The translations under genes were made by a program, and so were the position numbers. Below, one piece after another: positions 44,629 through 53,574 of a stretch of DNA of 64,000 bases; positions within the stretch are counted from its first letter, which is position 1, and every line of letters begins with the position of its first letter. Origin of the DNA: Salegentibacter sp. 24 (GTDB taxonomy: Bacteria; Bacteroidota; Bacteroidia; Flavobacteriales; Flavobacteriaceae); contig NZ_SNWE01000017.1 in the NCBI RefSeq assembly GCF_004362395.1, positions 1 through 64,000 on the forward strand. Reading direction: 5' to 3'. A model generated the notes under the pieces. The model had not been told where the DNA came from and did not search any database. It saw nothing but the letters and a program-made list of their open reading frames with translations.

Positions 44629-46746
44629 TTATTTTTTACCGATTTTTCGCTTTAATAGTTGCGCATTAATGGCCACTATAATCGTACTTAAACTCATAAA
44701 TACCGCTCCTACAGCTGGTCCTAAAACAAAGCCTGAAGAATATAATACACCGGCTGCTAAAGGAATAGCCACTACATTATATCCTGTAGCCCAAATCAAA
44801 TTCTGAATCATTTTATTGTAGGTGGCTTTTCCAAAGAGAATTAAGTTGGCAATATCCTGTGGGTTACTGTTGACCAGAATGATATCTGCTGTTTCGGCGG
44901 CAACGTCAGTACCTGAACCAACGGCAATACCAACATCAGCTTTTGCAAGTGCAGGCGCATCGTTTACACCATCGCCAGTCATAGCCACAAACTCTCCCTT
45001 ACTTTCCAATTCTTTTACTATTTCCACTTTTTGATGTGGCAAAACTTCGGCGTAGTATCCATCCAAGCCGAGTTTATCGCTAACAGCTTTGGCAGTTCTT
45101 TCATTATCACCGGTAGCCATTAAAACTTTTATATTATTCTTTTTAAAGACTTTTATGGCTTCGGCAGATTCTGGTCGTATTTCATCGGCAAGAGCAATGT
45201 AACCAGCTAATTTTCCATCAATCAAGACAAAAACAACTGTTTCAGCGGCATCACTGTATGCGTCTTCGGGAATAGTGATTTTTTCATCCCTTAAAAAACC
45301 AGGACTAACCACTTTTACTTGCTTACCTTCTACATTGGCCTCAACGCCTTTACCTGTAATTGCATTAAAGTTTTCAGGCTTTGGGATGGTCATATTATCT
45401 TCTTTGACTTTTTTAATAATACCTACGGCGATAGGATGTTCCGAACTTTGTTCCAATGCACTCGAAAGCCTTAAAATTTCTTCAGATGAATAAGTTTCGC
45501 TAACAGACTCAATTCGAGTAACGCCAAAATCGCCTTTGGTCAATGTTCCCGTTTTATCAAACAATAAAGCTGATATTTTTCGGGATTCTTCAAAAGCTGT
45601 CCTATTTCGAATTAATAACCCGTTTTGAGCTGAAACAGCAGTAGAAATAGCAACCACAAGTGGTATGGCAAGACCTAATGCGTGTGGACAAGCAATGACC
45701 ATAACGGTAACCATTCTTTCTAAAGCATAGACAAATGGAAAGCCTAAAATCAGCCATACCGCTAATGTTCCAAAACCAATACCTAATGCGATATAGGTAA
45801 GCCATTTTGCAGCTCTATCCGAGAGGTTTTGCATTTTTGATTTGGTTTTTTGCGCTTCTTCGACCATTTTGATGACCTTGTTGAGATAGCTATCTTTTCC
45901 AGTATGCTCAACCTTTACTTTTAAGGTACTGTTACCATTTACCGAACCACCAATAACCTTATCGTTTTCATCTTTTTTTACAGGTTTGGATTCGCCTGTA
46001 AGCATAGATTCGTTCAGGTAACTTGAACCGTCTACTATAATCCCATCAGCAGGAACTTTTTCACCTGGTTTTACAAGTATTACGTCATCTTTCAGTAAAT
46101 CTTCCAGAGGAATATCTTCAATAGTGTCTCCTTTAACACGATGTGCCTCGGCAGGCATCATGCTTACTAACAGCTGCAAGGCCTTAGAGGCGCCTAGAAC
46201 GCTTTTCATCTCTATCCAATGACCTACAAGCATAATAGCAATAAGCGTAGCCAGTTCCCAGAAAAAATCGACACCTTCTAAACCAAACACCGTTGCCGAA
46301 CTATAAACGTAAGCCACGGTAATGGCCATAGAAATAAGGGTCATCATCCCTGGTGCACCTTTTTTGATTTCAGACCAGAATCCTTTTAAAAATGGCCAAC
46401 CACCATAGAAATATACGATTGTGGAAAGTGCAAAAAGGATATATGGATTTCCGGGAAGCAAAAACTCATATCCAAAAAAGTCCTGAATCATCGGCGAGAA
46501 GAACAGTATGGGAATAGTAAGTACAAGGGTTACCCAAAACCGTTTTCTAAAATCGGCAATCATCATTTTATGATGGTCGTGCCCGTGTTCTCCGTGCCCT
46601 GGATTGTGGCCAGAATGGTCTCCACCTTTGTGGTTCATTTTAGAATGGTCTTCTTTTTTGTGTTTCATCTTCGAATGGTCCATTTTAGAATGGTCCATTT
46701 TAGAATGGTCCATTTCATCGTGATTGTGGTGTTCGTGATTTTCCAT
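44629..46746 (-). CDS. heavy-metal P-type ATPase, CPH-type (CopB-like copper/silver exporter)
   Basis: 705 residues. Residues 1-62 are a His/Met-rich tail with repeated DHSKM units instead of HMA domains. P1B-ATPase motifs: TGES (250-253), the membrane CPH motif (353-355), the phosphorylation site DKTGT (397-401), the HP motif in EHPIAVG and GDGVNDAPAL. The CPH signature marks the P1B-3 group, which exports Cu(II) and possibly Cu(I)/Ag. Followed without a gap by the MFS gene and preceded by a small gene 18 bases upstream. Confidence 0.94.
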   Translation of the reverse strand: MENHEHHNHDEMDHSKMDHSKMDHSKMKHKKEDHSKMNHKGGDHSGHNPGHGEHGHDHHKMMIADFRKRFWVTLVLTIPILFFSPMIQDFFGYEFLLPGNPYILFALSTIVYFYGGWPFLKGFWSEIKKGAPGMMTLISMAITVAYVYSSATVFGLEGVDFFWELATLIAIMLVGHWIEMKSVLGASKALQLLVSMMPAEAHRVKGDTIEDIPLEDLLKDDVILVKPGEKVPADGIIVDGSSYLNESMLTGESKPVKKDENDKVIGGSVNGNSTLKVKVEHTGKDSYLNKVIKMVEEAQKTKSKMQNLSDRAAKWLTYIALGIGFGTLAVWLILGFPFVYALERMVTVMVIACPHALGLAIPLVVAISTAVSAQNGLLIRNRTAFEESRKISALLFDKTGTLTKGDFGVTRIESVSETYSSEEILRLSSALEQSSEHPIAVGIIKKVKEDNMTIPKPENFNAITGKGVEANVEGKQVKVVSPGFLRDEKITIPEDAYSDAAETVVFVLIDGKLAGYIALADEIRPESAEAIKVFKKNNIKVLMATGDNERTAKAVSDKLGLDGYYAEVLPHQKVEIVKELESKGEFVAMTGDGVNDAPALAKADVGIAVGSGTDVAAETADIILVNSNPQDIANLILFGKATYNKMIQNLIWATGYNVVAIPLAAGVLYSSGFVLGPAVGAVFMSLSTIIVAINAQLLKRKIGKK
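46672..46716. repeat. 15-bp tandem repeats encoding the His/Met tail of the ATPase
   Basis: The unit CCATTTTAGAATGGT (on the + strand) recurs three times head to tail and encodes repeated DHSKM on the minus strand; diverged copies continue to about 46620. Such in-frame repeats can expand or contract by slippage, changing the metal-binding tail. Confidence 0.8.
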
Positions 46747-46764
46747 TATTGTCTTGTTTAAGTG

Positions 46765-47058
46765 TTATCGTAATTTTTTTCTCATAGCTTCCGAAATGTT
46801 TTCGGCATAGACGCCATAGGCATCTACCAAAAGTCCTTTAATCCCATTTTTTGATGAAATAGCATAAAGCACACTATTATCGTCGGTACTGCTCATACCC
46901 TCAAAACGATGCATCTCGTCAACATTAAAATCTTCTGGGTGTATTTCAATTTTTAGTGAGGCACACTCCAAACATTCTGGTTTTAGGTTAAAATCATATG
47001 TATAGCCATTTCCCTGTAAATCGTTTATGGCTTCAGAAAGTGTATCGTAATTTTTCAT
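46765..47058 (-). CDS. small conserved protein, unknown function
   Basis: 97 residues, soluble, with two Cys in PECLECASLKI that could bind metal. Similar small Bacteroidota proteins have been labelled phosphoribosylpyrophosphate synthetase, but it has no PRPP-binding loop and is far too short, so I do not use that name. It sits between the ATPase (18 bases) and the exported protein (6 bases) in the operon. Confidence 0.7.
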   Translation of the reverse strand: MKNYDTLSEAINDLQGNGYTYDFNLKPECLECASLKIEIHPEDFNVDEMHRFEGMSSTDDNSVLYAISSKNGIKGLLVDAYGVYAENISEAMRKKLR

Positions 47059-47064
47059 CTGTCT

Positions 47065-47709
47065 TTATTTATAGTTTATTGTAAAATAGCTGTTATCTGC
47101 TTCTGAAAATTTTTGAAAAGTCAATAAACCTTTTTCATTTAATTTTTCGATAACGGTATAATTGAGTTGCTTAATGCGAATTCCCCAGGCATAGGCTTTA
47201 ATATTAATTTTTGATTTTATAGTGTTTTTCCCATCCTCTAATTTTCGGTCATAAATTTTTATGATGCTTTTGGAACCAAAAAAGTTTAACAAGCCCGAGT
47301 CAAAACTCATTTCCAATTTAATATCTTTCAAGTTTTGTAAATCGTAGAGCTTTTTAAAATTTTCAGAAATGGTATTAATTTCGGTTTCTTTTGATTTTGG
47401 CTTGGAAAACGGAAAAGCCATTATCATTACATTGGCGTCATCTGGCTCACAACGGTAGGTAGTAGTGTATTTATCGGTTGATTGTTTGTTTTTGTCAAAC
47501 AATTCTGTAACTACCTTTATTTCATAATATCCATTTTCCTTTATTGTTTCTCCAGCTTCAAAAGTTTGTTTATTGAGAAAATCACCTTCTTTATCAAAGT
47601 TTTCCCGAATAACAACTCTGCCTGAAATCTGCCCAATGAGCATTTCAGTTTGTCCAGTCATTGTGATGCTGAATAAAGTGATTAGTACTATAAAGCCTTG
47701 TTTTCTCAT
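47065..47709 (-). CDS. exported protein, unknown function
   Basis: 214 residues: signal peptide ending near MTGQ (19), then a beta-rich chain. The layout (secreted, about 200 residues, ending in KLNEKGLLTFQKF) is like DUF3108-type envelope proteins, but the match is weak. Its ATG overlaps the prs stop by four bases, so translation is coupled. Confidence 0.65.
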   Translation of the reverse strand: MRKQGFIVLITLFSITMTGQTEMLIGQISGRVVIRENFDKEGDFLNKQTFEAGETIKENGYYEIKVVTELFDKNKQSTDKYTTTYRCEPDDANVMIMAFPFSKPKSKETEINTISENFKKLYDLQNLKDIKLEMSFDSGLLNFFGSKSIIKIYDRKLEDGKNTIKSKINIKAYAWGIRIKQLNYTVIEKLNEKGLLTFQKFSEADNSYFTINYK

Positions 47710-48599
47710 ATATGGTGCATTAATTTTTTTACCTCTTTTGCCATAATATCACTTAAATCAATTCCATTTGAAGAGTGTGGGATGGTATTACAAGTCACTA
47801 TTTTTTCTACTCCGGAATCCAATAAATCTTGATAGGCGTTTCCTGAAAAAACGGCGTGAATGCCTACACAAATAGGTGGTTTCATTCCTGCTTTTTTAAG
47901 ATGTTGTACGGTTTCAATCATTGTTCGGGCTGTGGAAATAATATCATCTACCAAAATGGGTGTAGCATCTTTATATATATCCACATCGGGAACAGAGACT
48001 TCTACATCACGGTCACCGTGACGCACCTTTTGTAATACCGTAAATGGTGCTCCTGCATTTTTGGCGACTTCTGATACCCATTGTTCACTTTCAGAATCAG
48101 GTCCGATAAGTACCGGGTTTTCGATATTTTCTTTAATCCATTCTGAAATTGCGTCGGCAGCGTGAATCACTTTATTTGGAATTTGATACACTTCTCCCAA
48201 CGAACTAATTCTGTGCAAGTGAGGGTCAACTGTGGTAATGCTATCGGCGAAACCAGAAATCAATTTTCCGAAGAAACCGGAAGTCACTCCTTCTCCTTCA
48301 TTAAATACTTTGTCCTGCCGCATATACGCCAAATAGGGTGCTACCAAACAGGTACACATAGCTCCTAATGATTTGGCTGTGTGGCTTAAAAAATATAGTG
48401 ACAACAGTTTTTCGTCCGGTTCGTGCAAGGTGCATACCAGTACCACACATTTATCTTTAACATCAGACAATATGCGCGTGTATGATTCCCCGTCAGGGAA
48501 TTTCCTTAATGTGGCTTGACCCACTTCAGCATCCATTTTTGTAGCCATTAGTTCTGTGAGTTCTTCATTTCCGGGAAGACTGAATAATATTGTTTTCAT
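47706..48599 (-). CDS. prs: ribose-phosphate pyrophosphokinase (PRPP synthetase)
   Basis: 297 residues. Converts ribose 5-phosphate + ATP to PRPP + AMP. Landmarks: RKFPDGES, the ATP-binding AYMRQDKVF, DPHLHR, and the PRPP loop PILVDDIISTARTM near 215. It is shorter than the housekeeping enzyme (about 313) and lies directly downstream of an AMP-phosphorylase-like gene (10 bases), so it is probably a second, specialised copy. This grouping suggests nucleotide salvage. The housekeeping prs should be elsewhere in the genome. Confidence 0.9.
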   Translation of the reverse strand: MKTILFSLPGNEELTELMATKMDAEVGQATLRKFPDGESYTRILSDVKDKCVVLVCTLHEPDEKLLSLYFLSHTAKSLGAMCTCLVAPYLAYMRQDKVFNEGEGVTSGFFGKLISGFADSITTVDPHLHRISSLGEVYQIPNKVIHAADAISEWIKENIENPVLIGPDSESEQWVSEVAKNAGAPFTVLQKVRHGDRDVEVSVPDVDIYKDATPILVDDIISTARTMIETVQHLKKAGMKPPICVGIHAVFSGNAYQDLLDSGVEKIVTCNTIPHSSNGIDLSDIMAKEVKKLMHHI

Positions 48600-48609
48600 A
48601 GTATGTTCT

Positions 48610-50112
48610 TTAATTTATAGTTATGATGTCGTTATGGTTGTTTTCATATTCCAAGGCATAATTAAGTTCACCTTTGGATTCAGCATATATGGTATAAAGC
48701 AGTTGGTTCTCTTCGATTTGTTCTCCCAAATGCACATTTAGAAGAATCCCTGCCGATTTAGATTGTGGTGCTCCAGAAAGCTTCGCCAGTTTTGCAATTT
48801 TACGGTTATCAATTCGTTGCAAAACGCCTGACTTTTCAGCTTTAATTTCAATTTTATAAGGTGCTAAAACTGGTTTTGAAAATTGACCTTGCGCCTTACA
48901 AATGGCTACGAATTTTTCATATGCTTTTCCAGATTTGAGAATTTTATGTGCGGTTTCCTGTCCCTTTCCTTTTTCTACTTTTCCAGAAAGTTCTAATAGT
49001 TCAGTAGCTAAAAGCAATGCTCTTTCTGTTAAGTCTTTAGGTGCATCTTCCTCATTTTTCAAAACTTTTAATATATCTATGGCTTCTAAAGTTGGACCGA
49101 TACCTCTTCCAACAGGCTGCGTGCCATCCGTAACTACAACTTTTACATTCAACCCAACAGCAGTTCCAACGGTTTCCATATGATTTTTTAGTTTTTCTGC
49201 CATTTCGGTACTGCGAACCTTGGCGGTTTCTCCCACGGGAATATCAATGACCACGTGAGTAGAACCAGCTGCTGCCTTTTTAGAGAGTACTGAAGCGATG
49301 AGCTGACCTTCGCTATCAATATCCAAGGCTTTTTCAATTTTAATGAGCACATCATCGGCAGGACTTAACTGCGCTGTACCGCCCCAAACAAAACATCCGC
49401 CTTCTTTTTCTACTACGGTCTTTATTTCCTCGGAAGAGAGCGTAACATTGGTCAGTACTTCCATTGTATCTGCTGTGCCTGCTGGCGAAGTGATTGCCCG
49501 TGAGGATGTTTTTGGCATAGTAAGCCCATACGCGGCAACAATGGCAACTACCAATGGTGTTGTCCTATTGCCAGGCAATCCGCCAATACAATGTTTGTCG
49601 ACCACGATATCCTTGTTCCAGTTCAGTTGCTTTCCGGAAGCAATCATTGCTTTCGTTAGGTCGGATATTTCATCAATATCCATTCGGTCGCCAGCACAGG
49701 CAGTAATAAATGCCGAAAGGTGGATGTTGGAATAATCGCCTTCCACGATATCGGTTATGATGTTGTTATAGGCCTTATAATCCAGTTTTTTGTTATAGAT
49801 TTTTGCCCTGACGTGGCTTAAGGATTCAATAGGCTCTAAATGGGAAACATATAATGTATCGTTTGGGGAAACATTGAGTTTTTTCGCAGCAGCATCTGAT
49901 AGTCCGATTTCATTAGGCAACAGAATATCAGAATTCAGGACATTAAGACTTGCTACGATTGATGTATTTGCATTGGATATTCTTATTCGGGTAAGTGCCT
50001 CAAACCCTTCTGAAATACAGACGTGGCAATCTTCGCGCATATACACTACATTTTCGTTTTGGGTATAGATTCCGAGATGTTTATATTTTAATATGTTTGA
50101 GTGTGTGTCCAT
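48610..50112 (-). CDS. AMP phosphorylase / thymidine phosphorylase family protein (archaeal type)
   Basis: 500 residues, about 60 longer than bacterial thymidine phosphorylase because of the extra N-terminal domain (1-85) found in archaeal AMP phosphorylases. The phosphate-binding loop KHCIGGLPGNRTT (173-185) has the GGLPGNRTT form of AMP phosphorylases rather than KHSTGGVGD of thymidine phosphorylases. AMP phosphorylase converts AMP + phosphate to adenine + ribose 1,5-bisphosphate. The next archaeal steps (R15P isomerase, RuBisCO) are not in this window. Neighbours are prs and a beta-CASP RNase, both nucleotide/RNA enzymes. Confidence 0.87.
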   Translation of the reverse strand: MDTHSNILKYKHLGIYTQNENVVYMREDCHVCISEGFEALTRIRISNANTSIVASLNVLNSDILLPNEIGLSDAAAKKLNVSPNDTLYVSHLEPIESLSHVRAKIYNKKLDYKAYNNIITDIVEGDYSNIHLSAFITACAGDRMDIDEISDLTKAMIASGKQLNWNKDIVVDKHCIGGLPGNRTTPLVVAIVAAYGLTMPKTSSRAITSPAGTADTMEVLTNVTLSSEEIKTVVEKEGGCFVWGGTAQLSPADDVLIKIEKALDIDSEGQLIASVLSKKAAAGSTHVVIDIPVGETAKVRSTEMAEKLKNHMETVGTAVGLNVKVVVTDGTQPVGRGIGPTLEAIDILKVLKNEEDAPKDLTERALLLATELLELSGKVEKGKGQETAHKILKSGKAYEKFVAICKAQGQFSKPVLAPYKIEIKAEKSGVLQRIDNRKIAKLAKLSGAPQSKSAGILLNVHLGEQIEENQLLYTIYAESKGELNYALEYENNHNDIITIN

Positions 50113-50140
50113 ATTTTATTGGTTGTTGTGATTTTTCGAT

Positions 50141-51517
50141 TTATTCTATTTCTTCGATGGTGTATAATTGCGGAATTTCTGCATCCCACCCATAGGTTTC
50201 CTTGATGCCTTTTTGCAATGCTTCTGCACTCTCTTTTTCACCGTGTACAATGAAAATACGTTCGGGTTTGTTTTTTATCTTATCCATCCAGTCCATAAGT
50301 TCTGCGTGGTCTGCGTGTGCCGAAAGCCCTTCAATTTCTGCAACTTCCATATCAAAGGGCACCCATTTTCCATACACTTTAAGTTCCTTATCGCCTTCCA
50401 ATAATTTTCTGCCTCGCGTACCTTCAGCTTGATAACCCACAAAAAGCAAGGTGTTGTTGGGGTTTTGTGCCTGTGTTTCAAGGTAGTTTAGCATTCTTCC
50501 GCCTGTGAGCATTCCGCTTCCTGCAATCACGATTTTCGGTTTATTATCTGTTCGTAATTCCATTGTTTCCCGATAACTGCTTACGACCGTAAAGTGCGAG
50601 CACATTTCGTCACATTCGTTATCTTCCAACCTGTGCCAATCTCTTGTGCGATGAAACAATTCTAATACACTTGCTCCCATTGGGCTATCCATTATCATTT
50701 GTATTTTTGGTATTTTCTTCTCTTTCAATAATTTCCAAAAAATCAGCATCATCAATTGGGCACGTTCTACTGAAAAACTTGGAACAAATAGGCTGCCACC
50801 TCTGTTGATGGTGTCATTGACCAATTTTTCTATCTGTGGAAGTGCTTCTACTTCATCAGGATGAAATCTTCCTCCGTAGGTGGATTCAATAAATAATACA
50901 TCTGCCTTTTTTGGCTTTAATGGCGGAAACAGTAATAAATCGTTTGTTCTGCCTATATCGCCAGAAAACACAAAACGTTTCCTGTGTACATCCAACTCAA
51001 TGTAAGTTGCTCCCAGAATGTGTCCATTATATTGAAATCGAGCCCTTATGCCATCAAACAATGGAATCCATTGTGATTGCGGAATTCCTTTAAAATGAGG
51101 GATAGTTTTTTCTACATCCTTTAGGTCGTACAATGGTTCAGCAGGATTATGTTTGGAATAGCCTTCTTTATTGGCACGTTCTGCTTCTTGTTCCTGAATT
51201 TTTGCACTATCATTCAAAATGATTTTTGCAATATCCAAAGTGGGGTTGGTACCATAGATGGGTCCATTAAAGCCTTGCTTTACCAATCTCGGCAGATAAC
51301 CTGTGTGGTCCATATGGCCGTGGGTGAGCAAAACAGCATCAATATCAGCAACATTAACAGGTGGGTACTCCCAGTTTTTAAGGCGTAATTCCTTTACCCC
51401 TTGAAAAAGTCCGCAGTCTATGAGTATCTTTTTATCTCCTGTATCCACTAAATATTTTGAGCCGGTTACTGTGCCTGCCGCTCCTAAGAAATGGATGTTT
51501 ATTTTATTTTTTTTCAT
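50141..51517 (-). CDS. beta-CASP metallo-beta-lactamase-fold ribonuclease (CPSF73-like)
   Basis: 458 residues. The metal-binding HGHMDH motif is at 66-71, further ligands lie in GHILGATYIEL and SGDIGR, and the beta-CASP domain (about 200-390) has ESTYG, AGSGMLTGGR and the late LSAHADHAEL. This places it with the archaeal/eukaryotic CPSF73-like RNA-processing nucleases found in some bacteria, not with RNase J. The likely role is RNA cleavage or decay. It is 28 bases upstream of the AMP-phosphorylase gene. Confidence 0.9.
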   Translation of the reverse strand: MKKNKINIHFLGAAGTVTGSKYLVDTGDKKILIDCGLFQGVKELRLKNWEYPPVNVADIDAVLLTHGHMDHTGYLPRLVKQGFNGPIYGTNPTLDIAKIILNDSAKIQEQEAERANKEGYSKHNPAEPLYDLKDVEKTIPHFKGIPQSQWIPLFDGIRARFQYNGHILGATYIELDVHRKRFVFSGDIGRTNDLLLFPPLKPKKADVLFIESTYGGRFHPDEVEALPQIEKLVNDTINRGGSLFVPSFSVERAQLMMLIFWKLLKEKKIPKIQMIMDSPMGASVLELFHRTRDWHRLEDNECDEMCSHFTVVSSYRETMELRTDNKPKIVIAGSGMLTGGRMLNYLETQAQNPNNTLLFVGYQAEGTRGRKLLEGDKELKVYGKWVPFDMEVAEIEGLSAHADHAELMDWMDKIKNKPERIFIVHGEKESAEALQKGIKETYGWDAEIPQLYTIEEIE

Positions 51518-51549
51518 TGGTATCTATTTAGGTTGTTGTACATAATTTA

Positions 51550-51825
51550 CTACAAGAGCTGCTCCCCAAATTTGTGACCACCGCAGCAGGAAGGTGTATT
51601 TCCTTTATCTTGTTTTGATTTGCTCAATTCCACTATTTCTTTATATAGATTACGAGAATCCTCTTTAATAAAAAGAGCCAATTTCTTTACTGATTTAGGT
51701 TCAAAGTGAACCATTTCCAATAATATCTCAAGGGCTTCTTCAAGTAGTTTTGAGTCATCTTCCAATGCCTAGTAAAATGGTTCTAAATCTATGTTGCCCT
51801 GTTTTTGCAATTCTTCAGTTTTCAT
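51550..51825 (-). pseudogene. small CCGGH-motif gene with an in-frame TAG at codon 19
   Basis: From ATG at 51825 the frame reads 18 codons (MKTEELQKQGNIDLEPFY), then TAG at 51769-51771, then continues in the same frame for about 72 codons (EDDSKLLEEALEILLEM ... TPSCCGGHKF). Both parts fit a single acidic helical protein ending with a CCGGH motif that could bind metal. If no read-through occurs, translation could restart at the TTG at 51765. It lies in the operon between the beta-CASP and ATP-cone genes. No family recognised. Confidence 0.55.
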
Positions 51826-51866
51826 TTGTATTATTTTTAAAAATTAGTAATTATTCATTATTTGAA

Positions 51867-52709
51867 TTAATGGGATCTACATAATTCTCTTGAATCTTCG
51901 AGTATCTTATTTTGCCTTAGCTTACTGATACCCATTTGTTCCAAAAAGTCTGGATTTTCGTGTAGCTCCTTGCAGAGTATGATGCCTTGATCCAATAATT
52001 TTGTTTTTTCAGCTTTGGTAAGTGTTGTTAAAGCGGTTAAGGGATGTAGCCCCGATTTATCTATTCTGTCCTTGAGACCATTTCCTCTTGGATAATCCCA
52101 ACTGGTCATAAGCATTCCAACACATTTCCCGTACTGAATGGCATCGGTTGTGAAACGCGTATTGGTGTAAACCCCGCCTTTATGAAGTTTAGCCTCGTGA
52201 CCTTTTTGGTGTTTCCATTGCTTTTCCACGTCCAAAAACCGTGAATGGATATATAATGGGATTTTTACATTGCAAAACCTGCCTTGGTCACTATGGTATT
52301 TACATTCAATCATATAATGTTTATTTCCTTTTTGCGCTATCACATCCACTTCGTGCTGAACGCAATTGCCTTGAACTATGACACCAACCTGTGTTGAAAA
52401 TCCTTCGTGTGCCAATAGTTTGCCTACTAACTTTTCAAATGGAAAACCGGTTGGACCTAGTTCCATTAAAGCTTTTTTGAGCTTGTACTTTGAGGCACTT
52501 ACCCTAGATTTTCGTTTTAGCATCTTGAAAGCCAACTGATAGATTTTTTTGGTTGTCATTCCTTCTTCAATCTGCTCTTGTACTTTCCGGGCTACATCCT
52601 GAATAATATCCTCATCTGCCCGTGAACGCCGCAGGGAGTTGATGAGTTTGTTTACATCAAAGGCTTCGTACTCACCAGAGTATTTTTTTATTAAGACTGA
52701 TTTATTCAT
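51867..52709 (-). CDS. ATP-cone domain fused to a PD-(D/E)XK nuclease domain
   Basis: 280 residues. Residues 1-90 form an ATP-cone (VLIKKYSGEYEAFDVNKLINSLRRS, then the long VARKVQEQIEEGMTTKKIYQLA), the nucleotide-sensing domain of ribonucleotide reductase and NrdR. Residues 93-200 resemble restriction-like nucleases: FEKLVGKLLAHEGF, E120-x-D122 and E135-C-K137 (E..D..ExK). Nucleotide-controlled nucleic acid cleavage is inferred. It is 3 bases downstream of uspA2 in an operon of nucleotide and RNA enzymes. Confidence 0.85.
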   Translation of the reverse strand: MNKSVLIKKYSGEYEAFDVNKLINSLRRSRADEDIIQDVARKVQEQIEEGMTTKKIYQLAFKMLKRKSRVSASKYKLKKALMELGPTGFPFEKLVGKLLAHEGFSTQVGVIVQGNCVQHEVDVIAQKGNKHYMIECKYHSDQGRFCNVKIPLYIHSRFLDVEKQWKHQKGHEAKLHKGGVYTNTRFTTDAIQYGKCVGMLMTSWDYPRGNGLKDRIDKSGLHPLTALTTLTKAEKTKLLDQGIILCKELHENPDFLEQMGISKLRQNKILEDSRELCRSH

Positions 52710-52711
52710 TG

Positions 52712-53542
52712 TTACATTTTAATAGTCATTACTGGTAATTCGGAGTGATTGGTTACACCCTCTGCGATGCTTTTAGAGAATAAAGTTAAAAAGCCTGTAC
52801 GTCCGTGAGTACACATTGCGATTAAATCGGCATTTTTATATCGTAAAAAATTGTTTATCCCTGTTTCTACGTCTTGTTCGTTATATACATTCATTGAGAA
52901 GTTATCCAAATCGGGGAATTTTTTCAGGAACTCCTTGATGGGATCCAACCCTTGTTCTATACTGTTAAAATCGGTCTGAGTATTGACCCTCAATAAATGG
53001 ATATGTGCGCCGCATTTTTCAGCAATCGAAATAACCTGCTTAAATGCATCGCTTACATCTTGAAGAAAATCTGAAACAAAAACGATATCCTTAAAAGGAA
53101 AGGATACTTCTTCATCCTTGACTACAACAACTGGTACATCAGCTTTCCTAACAATTTTTTCTACGTTGCTTCCCATTAACTCACGTATACCGCCTCGGGT
53201 GCCACTACTTCCCGTAACTATAAAATCGTGATGAAAATGACCCGAATGTTTAAGGATATTTGCCTGACCACCATCAAATTCAAGAAAAGTCCTGCACTCA
53301 AGGCCTTGTCGTTCTGCTTTTTTCTCCAGTTCTCTCAAGGAGGCTTTTGCGATGCCTATTTGCTTTACTGTTTCTGGATATCTTTTTTCTTTTTCCTTAT
53401 CTAGCTCAACCCAGTTTACGGGGGTGTTAATTAAGTGAAAAAAATGAATTTCTGAATTGTAAAGCTTTGCCATTTCAATTCCGAGTTCCTCTGCTTTCTT
53501 GCAGTTTTCTGAAAAGTTTGTAGGTACGAGTATGTTTTTCAT
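52712..53542 (-). CDS. universal stress protein with two tandem UspA domains
   Basis: 276 residues with two Usp folds (1-140 and 145-276). The first has ILVPTNFSENCKKAEE and TGSSGTRGGIRELMGSNVEKIVRKADVPVVVV; the second ends MCTHGRTGFLTLFSKSIAEGVTNHSELPVMTI. The G2xG9xG[S/T] ATP-binding motif is good in the first domain and partial in the second. Usps respond to starvation, anoxia or oxidants. It is 3 bases upstream of the ATP-cone gene and 32 downstream of the aldolase gene. Confidence 0.92.
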   Translation of the reverse strand: MKNILVPTNFSENCKKAEELGIEMAKLYNSEIHFFHLINTPVNWVELDKEKEKRYPETVKQIGIAKASLRELEKKAERQGLECRTFLEFDGGQANILKHSGHFHHDFIVTGSSGTRGGIRELMGSNVEKIVRKADVPVVVVKDEEVSFPFKDIVFVSDFLQDVSDAFKQVISIAEKCGAHIHLLRVNTQTDFNSIEQGLDPIKEFLKKFPDLDNFSMNVYNEQDVETGINNFLRYKNADLIAMCTHGRTGFLTLFSKSIAEGVTNHSELPVMTIKM

Positions 53543-53574
53543 GATTTATTGTTTTTAAATTGTTTTCGTTATAA

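Noticed and set aside
46621-46716. Repeats in the ATPase gene as CRISPR or satellite
   Set aside because: 15-bp in-frame repeats within the coding sequence, encoding DHSKM units.
46765-47058. Naming the 97-residue protein PRPP synthetase
   Set aside because: It lacks the PRPP loop and is a third of the required length; the real enzyme is the gene at 47706-48599.
48610-50112. Calling the gene plain thymidine phosphorylase (deoA)
   Set aside because: The extra N-terminal domain and GGLPGNRTT loop point to the AMP-phosphorylase type.
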